The notes: a model not told the origin generated them from the sequence alone. A stretch of 64,000 bases of DNA from Cylindrodendrum hubeiense (GCA_014621425.1 JAANBB010000097.1:1-64000); one strand, 5' to 3'; positions 37,126-50,289 are shown, numbered from the stretch's first letter. Numbers and translations are program-made.

Positions 37126-37780
37126 GGTTGACTCCCTCGTGGGTTGGGTTCTCGAGGTGTGCGCGGAGTAGAATCCCCGGCCAGCTCGCGCCAGGATGTT
37201 TGTCCGGATTCGGCCAGGTGAGACTGTCAACATGATCAGGGATCTTGGCAGCCTGCTTCAAAACAGCATCTCCGAGCGCCTGCTCGATCCCCAAGCGTGG
37301 AAGACGCTCCTCAAGTTGAGATGCGTAGTCCTTGACACCAAGTTCCTCTCGAAATGCCGCTGGCGAAAAGTCGGTCTTGACAGCCAGACGCACCAGTCGC
37401 GCCAACGAGCTGATGCGTTCAGCTATCCCGTTACTGGTGTGCAGTGCAATGGCCACCCAGACCTCGTGGGCATCAGAATCAAGGGCTCCATGAGTGTGAA
37501 GATGTTGCTGGGCAGCATCTGCGCCCTCGACCTCGAATCGTTGGTGACCATTGTAGAGATCGCTGGCGCCCAGATCGTGGCAGACAGTTGCAACAAACAG
37601 CAAGGGAAGCTTCTCAGCACCCGCCCACTCACTGCCTTCCTTTTCGGCGAAGAATTTGGCAATGAAAAAGACACGGAGGCTGTGGTTGAAGAGCGGCTCA
37701 GGGAGGACATCGCGTGCCAGTGCGAGTGCGGTTGAGCAGACCTCAGTCTGAGGGATCGAATCGAGAAGCTCTTGAGACAT
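37106..37780 (-). CDS. HD-domain hydratase (cyanamide hydratase-like)
   Basis: Single exon, 224 aa, from ATG 37780 to TAG 37106-37108. The metal-binding HD signature is clear: NHSLRVFFIAKFF (first His) and FVATVCHDLGAS (His-Asp pair), followed by HTSNGIAERISSLARLVRLAVKTDF with further ligands. Size and motif spacing fit the fungal cyanamide hydratase / DDI2-3-like HD family, which hydrates cyanamide to urea; related HD proteins act on nucleotides, so the substrate is inferred. No targeting signal, so cytosolic. The final residues FYAF are encoded within a tandem 74-bp duplication. Confidence 0.85.
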   Translation of the reverse strand: MSQELLDSIPQTEVCSTALALARDVLPEPLFNHSLRVFFIAKFFAEKEGSEWAGAEKLPLLFVATVCHDLGASDLYNGHQRFEVEGADAAQQHLHTHGALDSDAHEVWVAIALHTSNGIAERISSLARLVRLAVKTDFSPAAFREELGVKDYASQLEERLPRLGIEQALGDAVLKQAAKIPDHVDSLTWPNPDKHPGASWPGILLRAHLENPTHEGVNPAFYAF

Positions 37781-39513
37781 GGTGAATGAAGGTTTCTGTT
37801 GAGAATCCTTTGAAATTGGATGGGAATGTGAGTTGCAGAGTTAGATGTTTATCTTAGAGCCAGAACAATGGCAGCTTTATATCTGATCTTCACTTGTCGT
37901 TACCTACCTTCCCAAAGGATAATCTGAACTGTACAAAGGTTTACTCCACCAAGGATTTAGCATGGCATGACAAATACTAGAAATGATGCATACCTAACCA
38001 TAAGCTACATCCGCATCCTTTCGGCGATTATCATTGAATGCGGCATGTAAATCGTGTACGGCTGTCATCATGCATTGATACCGCGGAGAAATCGAAGACC
38101 GATATTGTCAGATGATGCGGTATATGCAGTAACCGTACCACATTGAACGAAATTTCAAATGTCAGCAAGCGCCTCCAAAGTTGCTGTCGCAGCGGCCTGC
38201 TAATATTCTCGTATCTGTTATTATCATGTATCACGCCTTAAAAATCGGGAGTGCATGATCGTCAATGGTGATTGAAACTCTGACACCCGAACCATCCGGG
38301 AAATCCACAGTAAGCTGCAGCTCATAAAAAGTCTCGATACAATGAGCTACAGAGACGAACGTTCCAATTGTTCCACAGAGTATATAGATTTCAAGATCTC
38401 AATGCATGTAAATTAGTCGGTCGGTCAAGTTGTCCAGCTTTCCAAATGGGCAACGACACACCGGCCACTGTTGTTGCCGGGTATGAGTCTGAGACACCAC
38501 GTCTGGAGCAGCGACACCCCGACCCGACATCCCGATCCGACATCCCGAACGGCTTTAAATCGGCCTTGGCAGAGAAGGGGACTCGAGCCACGATTCCTAT
38601 TAAGGAGTCCTCGCGGGGAGGTCGGGGTCGGCGGCGGAGGCCGCGGCGGTACGGCGGCGGCAGACGTGGCTGCGGCGGCGGCGGTGCGGCAACTGCGGCA
38701 GCGGCAGAAGATAGCGGAAAACTGGCCGACAGGCTGGCGATACCAAAACGATACTCGAGCGGGGACACGACCGTGACGCAGACAAGGCTTAAAATGTACA
38801 TGCAAAAAAGTTGACAGGGCTATGGGAGAAAAAGAGGAAAAAGGGAAGTTTCCCATGAGAGAAGAATTAAATATCCCCGGAAGACCTTGAGCATAATACA
38901 TGGCCAAAGAGACTCTAATAACAATAGGAATTTGGAATAAATATACCTATTGAGGTGTGTGAATGATAGCCACAGTGATAAATAGTAATTGAGTCACTCA
39001 TAGTGCTCCTACAACTATGATAATCAGTACTGTTTGATTGATTGTTCTTCGTCCCGTCCACGGGGATACCAAAGCCCGTAGAAATATTATGGGACTATGA
39101 CGGTGATGTGTTACAATGCGAATATTGCTCAGCTATGGCGACACTGCACTTCTTTCGACCATACGTCAATAGTGGCGAGGGTGTGTAGAGTGGACGACCG
39201 CTACCTAGTTGTACTGTAAGGAAAGTCTGCAGGGCTGACATCTGGGCGAATCGATGACCCTATGTTAGCCCGCATAAATAATATTTGCCAGGTAATATAG
39301 ACGAAGTAGGTCAGGCAAACATCTGCAGACCTTGATTACGTTTATTCGTATGAAGAAAGATGGTTACTAGTGGCTGAGGGTAGGATTAAGTAAATTGAGA
39401 TGAAGCACAGCTATATAGTGTCCACTAATCCTTATTAAAGAGAGTCTTGTCCCTTACAGACTGATTCAGAACCTCCCAAATCTAGCGATCCTTCGGATGT
39501 TTGCCCATGCTAT
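37781..39513. other. 1.7-kb spacer with GGC-rich tract
   Basis: A GGC/GCG-rich microsatellite-like tract lies at about 38610-38710 and opens long frames on both strands (for example 38368-38814 on plus and 38425-38907 on minus) that encode only low-complexity Gly/Arg/Ala. I do not call these genes. The rest is AT-rich. Confidence 0.5.
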
Positions 39514-41403
39514 TTACTGTACGCGCTTGTCGTCTTGGATCTCCGCAGCCGTGGCAGGAACCGTGGCTGGAGGCTGAGTTACATGTTCAACTTGTTCATC
39601 AAACTGGAGAGATTTGGAGCTGGGGGGCTGGGTGAATTCGAACACTGTGTTACATCCAAGTTAGCAAAGTTCATTCGGGGTGATCAAGAACACCATGGTG
39701 TCCCATTAGGGAGGGGGAGACGGGGAGACTTACAATCAATGGGAGTGGTGGAGAACTGGCGCGCGCCAACCTTCTTCTGGAAGAGGTAGTCGATATCGGC
39801 GAAGCTGCGGTTCTTGGTCTCGGGCAGGAAGAGCCAAATCCAGATGACCCAGATAAAGCAGAGTCCGAAGTACAACATGCCAGTCTTGGCACCCCAGTTC
39901 CAGGCGTCGCTGCTCGAGTTGAGCATGCGCGGGTTGATCTGCTGCACGACAATGCCGCAGCAGACGTAGACGGCGCGACCGAGGACAATGGTCTGGGCTC
40001 GGACACGGCTGGAGGCAGTCTCTCCCACGACGACATAGGTCGTGGGGCCGAGAGAGACTTTGAAGATGCACTGCACGATGATTAGGAAAACGGCCGTGGG
40101 GATGGCGATGCGCGTTGCAGGAGCGGCGAATCCCATGATGCCGACGACCAGCATGCAGGCGCCGATGCCCATAGATCCGAAGAGGTAGAAAACGCGACGT
40201 CCAATTCTGCCCATAAGCACGATAGCAACAGTCGTTGCCGCAATGTTAACTGACTGGATACCCATGTTGTAGTTGAAGGCATTGGTGGCGCTCATGCCGA
40301 TCGACCGCAACATGATGGCAGCATACTGAGTAATAGACTGGCCGTTGAGCATCTGGATGACCCAGGCCATGCAGACAATGCCCGTGCGACGCAGGTTGGT
40401 ACCGTTGAAGCAGTCCTTGTAGCTAGCGTCGGCGGCTTCGATCTTCTCCATCTCGTTGGTATGCTTCATGAGGGCCAGAGTCTCGGCCATGGACTGCTCA
40501 GTATAGTGACCCTTGCGCGCGAGGCGGCGCAGGCTCTTCTCGGCGTCGTCGATGCGGCCGCGGCGGATGAGGTACCAGGGGCTTTCGGGGGCCAGGAAGC
40601 CGACGATGAACAGCGGAGGGACCCAGATCCACTGGATGCCGTACGGGACGCGCCAGGATGTGTCGCCTTCGAGGTTCAGGGAGCCGCGGAGGACACCGGT
40701 TGCCAGGAAACTGCCGGCACCCCAGCACATGGACACCCAGGCTGTGAGGTAACCACGCATAGCAGCCGGGCAGATCTCGGCGGCGTAGGCCGTGGTGAGG
40801 GTCTGGAAAACGCCCCACGGGATACCGCAGATAATATTACCAGCCAGGAGCATCTGGACGTTGACGGAGAAGAAGAGGATGAAGATGGTGCAGCCCATAA
40901 TCACCATGGTGGCCTAGAAAGACGTATGTTAGCGGCGACCCGGGCTCTAGACTCATAGAGTAGCCGTATTCGGGAGCGAAGCATACCATGTAGACCTTGC
41001 GGGAGCCGTAGCGGGATTGCACATAACCGTTGATCAAGAGACCGAAGATGGAGCCAATGTTGTTGCCAGCGCCGATGGCTCCCTGCCACTGAGTGGAAAT
41101 GTGCTGCACGCCGTCGGCATCGGGCCATCCGAAGCGAGCGAGGTAGGCCGGGTGGGCGAAGAAGTTGTTGATGAGGCCGACATCCATGCCCTCCATGACG
41201 AGGGCCAAACTGAGGAGCATGCTGTACACGGCGGCCGGCCAGTAGCGCTTAAAGAGCTCCTTGCGCGGGAGGAGGGTTTCGGCATCGGTGGCGGCGACGG
41301 CGGCTTCGATGAGCTCGACCTCGGGACTGTAGGCCCCGTATTCGTTGTGGTCGGCCGCGGGCTTGCGGCCGGACTCGGTCCTGGCCTCGTCCTGAACGGC
41401 CAT
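39514..41403 (-). CDS. Maltose/alpha-glucoside-type sugar permease (MFS)
   Basis: Three exons: 40987-41403, 39734-40913 and 39514-39644 (1728 nt, 575 aa). The start ATG 41403 gives MAVQDEARTESGRK, a hydrophilic cytosolic N-terminus, then 12 predicted membrane segments. Sugar-porter signatures include EGMDVGLINNFF (helix 1), NGYVQSRYGSRKVYM (loop 2-3), PWGVFQTLTTAYAAEICPAAMRGYLTAW, ESPWYLIRRGRIDDAEKSLRRLA, a GRIGRR loop, and LPETKNRSFADIDYLF near the end. This is the layout of fungal maltose and alpha-glucoside H+ symporters (MalP/MAL61-like). It lies head to head with an alpha-mannosidase gene across 1.57 kb. Strong C/G third-position bias suggests good expression. Frame intact. Confidence 0.93.
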
Positions 41404-42973
41404 GTTGTCGTGGATGGTGTCTGGCAGAATTGGAGAGGAGAGGGCTGGCGACAGGAGCTGATGCCGGTGAGAGGAGAGGGGAAGAAAGCGAACCTGAGAT
41501 GAGGAGGGAACGCACAGAAGATATGCAGATCGCGTGCAGGGTGCTGGTGGTGTTGATGGCACACCAAAGGTCCGTCTGTGCCTTGCTCGCATGCCTGTGG
41601 TCCCATATGGCCTCCCCCAATCCATGTCCCCCAATCAACTAGCTCCCTTGGCTCCCAACCCCAGACGACTTCGGTTGATCCTACCCCGAGTTTCTCACCA
41701 CAGGACGGGTATTTCCCCACGGGGCTCCACGAATCACTCGTTCCCCAGCTTCGGTCCATTCCGGTAAGGCGTCGGAGCTAAAAGCCTAAAGCAACTAGGA
41801 CGAGGCCATGTGATATCTTGGCTCGTTGGGGGCAGCCAAGGCCATGGGTCCGCCGTCAATGGGTCAATGGGTCAATAGCAATCTACGAGTCATCTCAGAT
41901 GCTGGGATTCCCCCTATGCACCTTGGCATGATCTACGCACAGCCCCCAACTTTAAACCTCGGCGCCGGATAAATCTGAATTCACGACGTCGATTGGCCGG
42001 CGCCGGTGCTTGGCAGGACGCTGGGGAACGGCCGTGGCATGCAGGCGCTCCAATGTGGCCCCGGAGATGAGGTGTGTATCCGTGCCACGGCGGCAAGGGA
42101 GAGACGGGCTCCCATTTCCAAGAGCTTAGCTCAGCGCAATGACATGCCGTACACATTAAGTATGGCTCGGCTCCTCGGGGGACAGGGACCGAGATGTTGC
42201 TTGTTTGCGGGGTAGAGGGATGGGGGCAAGATGGGCGTCCGTTACCCTAGACTCGGTTCGGTGGAGGTATGATGGGGGCAACAAGATCGTCGTTCGTTAC
42301 CGTGGACGCGGTTCGGTTGAGGGTTTCCGGAACCTGCATGCCCAGCCAAACGATGGAACCAGACGACGTCGTGGAAGTGGAAACATGGTTGGACTTGGAC
42401 GGAGACTGCCACGCAGAAGTGCCAGATGCCACGCCATCCATGAATATCCACAGAGACAGTGTAACGAGGTCGCTTTAGACACTCACGGCAACTTCGCTGC
42501 ACTCCGTTTAAAGATGCCGGGGCGTCTGCTAAATCCGGGGCTGGAATCCTTGAATGCCTGCGCCGTTGTCTCACGCTCCACCCCCGCACCCCCGCCTTTC
42601 TCCCACTATCCCCTTCTCGTCTCCCCGGTTCCCTCAGCAAGTCCATGATGCCAAGGCGTTGATGCCCTGTCTTCCCAGTCTGCGTCCGCTGCTCACTCTT
42701 CTTTGGGGCAAGAGCCCCGAGGTGCAATCACACGACGCGTTATTGTGGACCGAGCCAGCGTTGACACCCAAGCAGCCTGGCTTTCGGGCATGGTGCAACC
42801 ACGTCAGCCGGAGCTTCATGCGGGCCGCTCCTGTGATGGCCGGGTTATTTCCCCGATAAGAACCTCGGGCGTACGCAGGATGGTTCGTCTGACAGCACAC
42901 CGCAAAGCTCGCATTCCCCCTCTCGTTCGTCCCTGAGGTGGCAGCAAGCAAGGCGAGCTACACCACACTCCCA
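41404..42973. promoter_or_regulatory. Divergent promoter region between sugar permease and alpha-mannosidase
   Basis: GC-rich 1.57-kb head-to-head intergenic region. Long open frames here (41034-41759, 42205-42648, 42242-42727) overlap one another or the permease first exon on the opposite phase and have no domains. An imperfect duplication of about 50 bp lies at 42220-42322. Several GGGG/CCCC-containing sites could bind the carbon-catabolite repressor CreA (SYGGRG), but that motif is too common to be decisive. Confidence 0.4.
42220..42322. repeat. Imperfect ~50-bp tandem duplication
   Basis: The segment beginning ATGGGGGCAAGATGGG at 42220 and ending CGGTTCGGTGGAGG at 42267 is followed by a diverged copy from 42272 (ATGGGGGCAACAAGATC) to 42322 (CGGTTCGGTTGAGG). 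Start and end blocks are conserved; the middle differs by several bases and small indels. Confidence 0.75.
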
Positions 42974-45900
42974 ATGTGTTCACACGCAACCCACACCGCC
43001 TCTCACGGCGCGCCTCTGGCCGTTGCCAGTACCGCCAGGCCGTATCCCCTCAAAGCCCCGGGGCCGGTGGGCAAGAAAATCACCTCCCTGTACAAAAAGC
43101 GTTTGGTGAACTTTTTCACGCCGGGACAATGGGAGAAGGCGAACCTGATGGCGTGAGTGAGTGTCCTCGATGACCACGACTTTTTTCGTAGCGGTATCTG
43201 TGTGCTGTGCTGACCATCCATTGCCACGGCTGTAGCATGCTGAATCATGGTGAATACTCGAGCCCACCACACGTCAAGCTATCCGTCTGGGACGCGCCAG
43301 GCACAACGCGACCTACTTTCCTTGAGGCCACAGCCGAGTCGAATTCATACAGGGAGACACAGGTCGGTGAGTCGTTTGGTCCCTCTTGGACAACACACTG
43401 GTTCAAATGCTCCCTCACCTTGCCCGAAGCGCTCCGCAACAAAGACACTCACGTCGAGCTCCATTGGGACTGCAACAACGAGGCGACTGTCTGGACGGCC
43501 CAGGGCGAGCCACTCCAGGGACTGACTGGGCGTGGAGAGCGCGTCGAGTGGATCGTGCCTGAATCCTTCAAAGACGGCGAAGACCATGTCATCTATCTCG
43601 AGATGGCCTGCAACGGCATGTTTGGCAATGGGCCCGGCCGGCCCATCTTTAAGAACAACGCCGGCGGAGACTCGATCCAGCCGCCCGACCAGGACAAACA
43701 CTTTAAGCTGTCGCAGGCTAAACTCGTCGCCGTCAATGTCCAGGCGAGGATGCTGCATGTTGACTTTGGCGTCATTCACGATGCTGCCACCGAGTTGCCG
43801 GAGGATTCGTGGGAGCAGCACGAGGCGCTCAACGTAGCTAGCAGAATCATCGATACCTTTAAAGTGGGAGATGATAGTTCTATCCTGGCGTGTCGTAAGA
43901 TTGCTGCCGAGTATCTCGGAGATGATATCGACTCTGCTGCCGTCTATGAAAGCGCTCTAGACCGTAGACCAACCATCTACGCTATCGGCCATTGTCATAT
44001 AGACACATGTTGGCTGTGGCCATGGGACGAGACAAAGCGCAAGGTTGTGCGATCCTGGTCCAACCAGTGTGACTTGATGGACCGGTATCCCGAGCTCAAC
44101 TTTGCTTGTTCGCAGGCTCAACAGGTCAGCATCCCTCCCCCTATTAGTGACCATGTCAGAAGTCAACACAACTAATTTACGGTGTAGTTCAAATGGCTCA
44201 AAGAGATATACCCGTACGGTTGGGAACGCGTCAAGGCCAAGGTCAAATCTGGACAATTTCATCCCATTGGCGGATCCTGGGTCGAGCACGATACAAATCT
44301 TCCATGCGGCGAGTCGCTCGTACGCCAGTTCCTCTACGGCCAGCGATTCTTCGAGGCCGAGTTTGGATTCCGGTCGACGACATCCTGGTTGCCGGATACC
44401 TTTGGCTTTTCCTGCCAGATTCCCCAGATTTGTCGGCTGGCTGGCATGACGAGGTTCATGACGCAGAAGCCCTGCTTCAACAGTGTCAATGAGTTTCCAC
44501 ACACGACCTTCAACTGGTACGTCTCATATCCATAACTCAAAGTGAAGAAACGTGTAGCTAATGACCCGTTACTACAGGGTGGCGCTGGATGGAAGCCAGG
44601 TCATCTGCCATATGCCGCCATGCAAGACGTATACCGCCGAGGGCAATTATCAGAACATCACCCAAAGCATAAGCAACCACAAGTCCCTGGATCAAGACAA
44701 CACGGCTCTTATGGCTGTAAGTGGACTGAAAGACTGACTGATCGGTCATATTGCATCTTGAAAGGGAATCCCCTTGCTAATTGGAGTCGTATCTCACAGT
44801 TTGGAAAAGGCGACGGCGGAGGCGGCCCTACTTGGCAGCATCTGGAAAGGCTCAGGCGACTTCGAGGCATGGCTGATACTATGGGTGTTATTCCCCGCGT
44901 TCACGCCGGCGCGACTGTCGACCAATTCTTTGACCGACTCGAGACGAAGGCGTCTAGCCTCGTGACTTGGTACGGGGAGCTCTACTTTGAGCTCCATCGC
45001 GGGGTGTACACCACGCAGGGTCGCACCAAGCTCCACAACCGCCGCTCTGAGACCCTCCTGCACGATCTCGAATTGTTAGCAACCATTGCTTCCTTAGAGG
45101 ATAAGGGGTATAAGTATCCCAAAAAGGAGTTGGATGAGATGTGGCAGGGCGTGATGCTTTGCCAGTTCCACGATTGTCTTCCTGGCACAGCCATCGAAAT
45201 GTGTTACGATGACTCGGAAAAGGTGAGTAAACCCTTGGGCTGAAACCCCCCTCCCTCAAGAGGCACAGGAATGAGCTAATGCGAAAGTAGATTTATGCCA
45301 GCGTGAAAGCGACCGGACTGGCGATTTTCCAGCAAGTCTACAGCATCCTCGGCATTGAAACGCCCAAGTCAGCTAGCAGTCTGGACCTTGACTTCTCCGT
45401 CGCCGTGAACACGATGCCCTGGCCACGACATGAATTGGTCGACGTTTCTGATACCGAGGCTGTCGTCGCCTCTGGTGAAGGCCACGCGCTCGTCGTTTGG
45501 TCATTCAAGGCCTCCGCGGACGGCCCCAAAGCGGTCACCGTACAAGAGACGTCGCCTGGAGTTTTCCAACTTGAGAACGGCCAATTGACCGTCAAGGTGG
45601 AGAATGGGTGCATTACTTCCATCTATGACCACCAAGCAAGGCGGGAAACGCTGGCTGGAAAGGCCAACCAGTTCGTCATCTTCGACGACAAGCCGATCTA
45701 CTGGCAGGCATGGGACACGGAAGTGTATCATCTGGACACGCGCGAAGAGCTGAGCAGCTCAACTACCACTATCCACGAGGACAAGGGCTACCGAGCGAGC
45801 GTTGTGACTGAGACGCGCATCAGCGAGACGAGCTCCATCAGGTCGACCATTTCGCTGTCCTCTGTACTCGGTGATCAACCATCTCTCATTGAGTGCACAG

Positions 45901-46727
45901 CGGACGTTGACTGGCATGAGACGATGAAGTTTCTCAAGGTCGAGTTTCCGGTGCAGGTCAGCAACACCGAGGCCTCGTACGAGACACAGTACGGCATCAT
46001 CAAGCGCCCGACTCATTACAACACTTCGTAAGTCTCGTTCTGCATCTTTGTTTTCCCCTCTCCCAGTACCAGCGTTTCTTGCGGGACATGGCTAACATTA
46101 AACGTGTGAAGGTGGGACATGGCCAAGTTCGAGGTCTGCTGCCACAAGTTTGCTGACCTCTCCGAGTACAACTACGGCGTTTCCATCATCAACGATAGCA
46201 AGTACGGCTTCGCGACGGTGGGTAACGTCATGAGGCTCTCGCTGCTAAGGTCTCCCAAGGCGCCCGATGGCAACGCTGACATGGGCCGCCACCACATCCG
46301 CTGGGCCATAATGCCGCATCGTGGTGGGCTCGGCGCGCAGACGGTCCGGGCTGCATTCAACTTCAACAACCCCCTGCATCTCGTGGCGGCCCCAGACGGC
46401 ACGCCGGCCCTTATTTACAAGTCCGCCGTCACGCTCACGGGCGACGACAACCTGGTCTTGGACTGGATCAAGCGCGGCGAGGACGACGAGGACGTGTCGC
46501 AGGACAACCTCCCCAAGCGGAAGGGGAAGTCCATCATCGTGCGAGTTTACGACGCTGTAGGCGGCATGGGGAGGGGAAAGATTGATTCGAAGTACCGGGT
46601 CGAAAAGGTGTTCAAGACTAACATTCTTGAAGACGACCTGGAGGAGATTCCGGTCCAAGCGAGCACCTTTGAGGTGACGCTGGGTCCGTTTGAAGTCGCA
46701 ACCTACCGCCTGGTGTTGAAGGGTTAA
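42974..46727 (+). CDS. AMS1: Alpha-mannosidase, GH38 (Ams1-like)
   Basis: Seven exons: 42974-43152, 43236-44124, 44188-44516, 44578-44716, 44800-45222, 45291-46027 and 46112-46727 (3312 nt, 1103 aa). The length is that of fungal class IIC vacuolar/cytosolic alpha-mannosidase. The N-terminus has no signal peptide ([12 protein letters not shown]), fitting non-classical delivery as for yeast Ams1. Motifs run in order: [58 protein letters not shown] (metal His/Asp), [20 protein letters not shown] carrying the nucleophilic Asp, [24 protein letters not shown], and [13 protein letters not shown]. It hydrolyses alpha-mannosyl residues from free oligosaccharides and glycoproteins. The small 44578-44716 exon needs a frame different from its neighbours' longest open frames but joins cleanly. 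No lesion in over 3.3 kb of coding. Confidence 0.95.
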
Positions 46728-48150
46728 CGAATGACCTGCGCTCGGCATAGACGGTGCAGATCCGGCCGACGGTGTAGATCTGGGACTCTGTGGTCCTGAC
46801 ATGTCCGGCGTTCCAGTTGGATTAGAGTGAAACAGAAAGACCTATCGATGAAATGCAGTTGCTTGTAATCAAGACACATATTATCAGATAGATCAGTGGA
46901 TCTAACAGGTCCAAATCACGGAGCTAGACCAGAGCTAGCTGGGCCCGTTCCGAAGGTAGACCGGAACCTGATCCCGCAGCCGGGACGGCCACGGAACTGA
47001 TCCGACTTCCGAGTATATACAAGACGGGTCTAAACCCGTCAGTTAGATATATAAGAAAAGCTTCCATTGCCATCAACTGCATCCATTATTCTTCCTGTCT
47101 GATACATACCGAAGGGACGAAACGATAAATGTGAAAACGAGTGAGAGTATTCTCGTCTCCCAGGACTTCTCCTTTCTAACTCGATTTTCCCACACCGTAC
47201 TCAGAAACACGTTTATTTAGTATGGTGTAATGCCGTATGACTATAAATCCACTGTGTAAGCAACTCTTTGAGGCTTGATCGGCTCACCTCTATACCCGTC
47301 TGAAGGGAAACCATGGCGGTAGAGTCGAGATATCGACAAATAAAGTTCGTCACTAGACCTACGCTAGCAGGAATTCTCCCACAAAGATGAGACGACTGTT
47401 GCAGAGCCAGGCCCACTTAGTCGCGGGTACAAGGAAGATTGATACGGTCTCGGACGAAGGTATCAACACACCGGATGTCTCCGTTGGCTTTTGCGGTTCC
47501 GTTACGGCTCCGTTATGCCGCATTAGGTACCGTAACCCGGCGGGATCCCATGAGAGTGACATGGCCTATATTAGATGGGACCAAGGCTTTTTTATGTACT
47601 CAATCAAGTCCCTCAAGTGACATGCAATAGAACAAGCCCAGACCGTTAACAATCACCTCGGGAAGCGAGTTATGCAAATAGTCTTGCCAAGGAAACTAAC
47701 AGCTTCACGTGATGCACAACTATGCCCCATACGCGATCCACAATTACGCCAGAGCCATTCAGCCACTGCTCAGCCTCAGGAAGTAGCGCTATGTATCCTG
47801 ATATCTTCAACTATTTGGAAATATGAATGTAAATACAAAGGAATACTGTAAAAGAAGTTCCACCCAAACCAAAGGCAGGGTTAGTTATGGTTGGCTATGA
47901 TTGGGTCCATTCCGGGGGTTCCGGAGTCCTTCCACGGCCCCCCAAAGGAGACATCTCTTCTCGATAGTGGTGCAGAGTACATGAGGCTACCTGTCATGTT
48001 GCATTTAGCCATAGCTGTTCGTCCGTTGGCAATACTCTTTACATAATCCACCCGATTCCCCTCGTCCCCGTCTTGGTCTCTTCCCACCTAGCACCTGGCC
48101 CAAACACCACCGTCCTATTGCACCTAACAAATTAGCAGCCACTGCGCAAA
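46728..48150. other. 1.4-kb spacer, no gene seen
   Basis: Contains the 3' end of the alpha-mannosidase gene and the upstream region of the Zn2Cys6 gene. No supported open frame. Confidence 0.5.
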
Positions 48151-50289
48151 ATGATTTCGCCCTCCAAGGACTCTGCAGCGCAGAAGCGGCGCGCCACAAA
48201 AGCCTGCTCCAGCTGCCATACCCGCAAGGTCCGCTGCGACATGCTCGAGGTCGGCCTGCCCTGTACGAAATGCCAAGCCCACGGATTTGAATGCTCCGTC
48301 GCCGAGAGGAAACGCCGCCGGCGCAAAGGTGAAGCCGCCGACGGCGAGGAGCAGAGCCAGGACCGCTCGCTGCCTCGCTCAATGCCTGAACACGTTATGC
48401 TCCACCAAGTCCCACACTATTCCTTCTTCCGCACCTTTGCTCCCCACGGCAATCCCTGGCTACACGCAAAGAACCGCGAGCAGGGCGTCCTTCTTCCAGT
48501 TCCCGCGCATGACTCAACAGCCGGATTCCGCACGCGAGGCCTGAATACTAACGCCGGGGACTCTGCATTTCTGAAGGAAAGAGGCGTCTTCGACTTTCCA
48601 CCCAAGGAGCGTCTTGATGAATTCGTCTCCGCCTTCTTCCGCTATTTCCACCCATTCTTCCCAGTTGTCGACAAACCTTCCTTTCTTAGTCAATATGAAA
48701 AGACCAATCCCGAAGCACTGGCGGAAGGAAAAGGAGTAAGCCTGTTGATTCTTCAGGCCATCATGTTTACAGCAAGCTCGGTACGGACATATTCTTCTCC
48801 TTGGTGGCGCCAGTGACACTCACAATACCAGTATGTCTCCATTCAAACACTCCACGAAATGGGCTTTTCCAATCGAAAAGAAGCAAGGAGCTGTTTTTAC
48901 ACGAGAGCCCGGGTAAGTTGTTAGTCTTTCGTCATCAGAGCAACATTTAACGTGCTAGTTCCTCCATAATTTCAACCATGAACAGGATGACATCAGCACC
49001 ATCCAGGCCCTGCTGCTAATAAGCCACTATTATGCCTCCATGATTGACCAAAAGCACACCTGGTTCTGGGTGCACCAAGCTATTGGCTTGGCCCAGGGTG
49101 CCGGGCTGCATCGCCGTTGCGATCTGCCCCAACGCAAGCTATGGGCGAGAATATGGTGGGCATGTCTGGTGCGCGACAGACTGATTGCATTAGGCACTAA
49201 GCGCCCGATGCATATCAACAGTCTTGACTGCAGTGTGCCTTTGCTCACCATCGCGGATGTTGAAGAGGAAGGGGATACCGATGAAGACCGTGCCGTGAAA
49301 GAAATATTCATTGAATTCACCAAGCTGTGTCAATACATGGAGGGCGTCCTGTCGCTCCCTCTAGCGACCGTGGATTCAATACATGATCAAATCGAACTGT
49401 GCGAGAGCACATTAAGCCACTGGTTCGCAAATCTGAGCCCAGCTGCGCGGCGGCTTGAAGATGTTCCGATCAAAGGTTTCAAGAACACCGTTCAAATCGT
49501 GTATAATTCGCTTCTGCATCTCATCCACAAGTAAACATTCTCCGCCCTCCATGCGCACGGATGTAAATCACTAACTTTTCAGTACTGTTCTTATAGCGCT
49601 CCGCAAATCTGGAAATGAGCAATCTCAAGCTCAGCTTACCAGCCCTGGGATTACATCAGTCGCCACCGACTCTGTCCAACTCTTGGCAAGGCTTAATGAA
49701 TTAGGCCTAGTACACTTTCTCCCAACCCATGGGTAATTATTTGAATGCGCTATTTGGGCCAATCATGACTAAATATTCACACAGTGTCACCACGGTACTT
49801 CCACCGCTGATCGTTCAGCTTTCATCCATTCGGTGCACCGACAGGCCTGAATACGAAATGGGGAAAAAACGCTTCGAGACTTGCATGGTCTGCCTCAAGC
49901 AGCTCGGGGAGACATATTGGCATGCCAGCTTCTACCATGATTTCTTCGAGCTTGCCGTGTCAGAATCACACGCCAGACCGGACTCGGGGTTGCCAATCCA
50001 GGCATCGAAAGGAAAGGAGCAAACAGCTGGCATCAACTCAAACCCGCTCCAGTTAACATCTCTTCAAAAAGCATCACAAAATCCCAATGGGGAATTATTG
50101 CCAGTCGCAGAAACATCGCAATCCGGATTGCAGTCAGTGGAATCAGTCCCGGGCAACTCTCTCGGAATCGATTCGACAGAGTTTGACGCGGCCGATATTG
50201 AATGGAATTCTCTGGGAGAAGACTACAAGTATATTTACCGATCGCTAGACGAGTTTGGAGTTTCTCGTAGCTTTTTCCCCTTTGTTTAA
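48151..50289 (+). CDS. Zn2Cys6 fungal transcription factor (Ctf1-like)
   Basis: Five exons: 48151-48780, 48832-48912, 48959-49530, 49583-49732 and 49785-50289 (1938 nt, 645 aa). The binuclear zinc cluster lies at residues ~19-50: ACSSCHTRKVRC then LPCTKCQAHGFEC (C-X2-C-X6-C-X8-C-X2-C-X6-C), followed by a basic RKRRRRK linker. The fungal-specific middle homology region begins at PPKERLDEFVSAFFRYFHPFFPVVD and runs through DDISTIQALLLISHYYASM, HRRCDLPQRKLWARIWWACLVRDR and MHINSLDC. This is the layout of cutinase-transcription-factor-type regulators. It lies immediately beside four carbohydrate/acid-sugar genes and is the natural candidate regulator of that group (inference from position). Unlike them, it is fully open. 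Confidence 0.92.

Noticed and set aside
38368..38907. Long Gly/Arg/Ala frames on both strands
   Set aside because: They arise from a GGC-rich low-complexity tract that is open in several frames at once.
41034..41759. 241-codon minus-strand frame over the start of the sugar permease
   Set aside because: It is in another frame of permease exon 1 and its leader; the permease frame has the clear domain.
42205..42727. Opposite-strand frames of about 150-160 codons upstream of the mannosidase
   Set aside because: They overlap each other, cover an imperfect DNA duplication, and carry no domain.
48913..48985. Longer intron in the Zn2Cys6 gene ending at AACAG 48985
   Set aside because: Ending at the CTAG at 48958 keeps the frame and adds FLHNFNHEQ, which fits the regulator family at this place.
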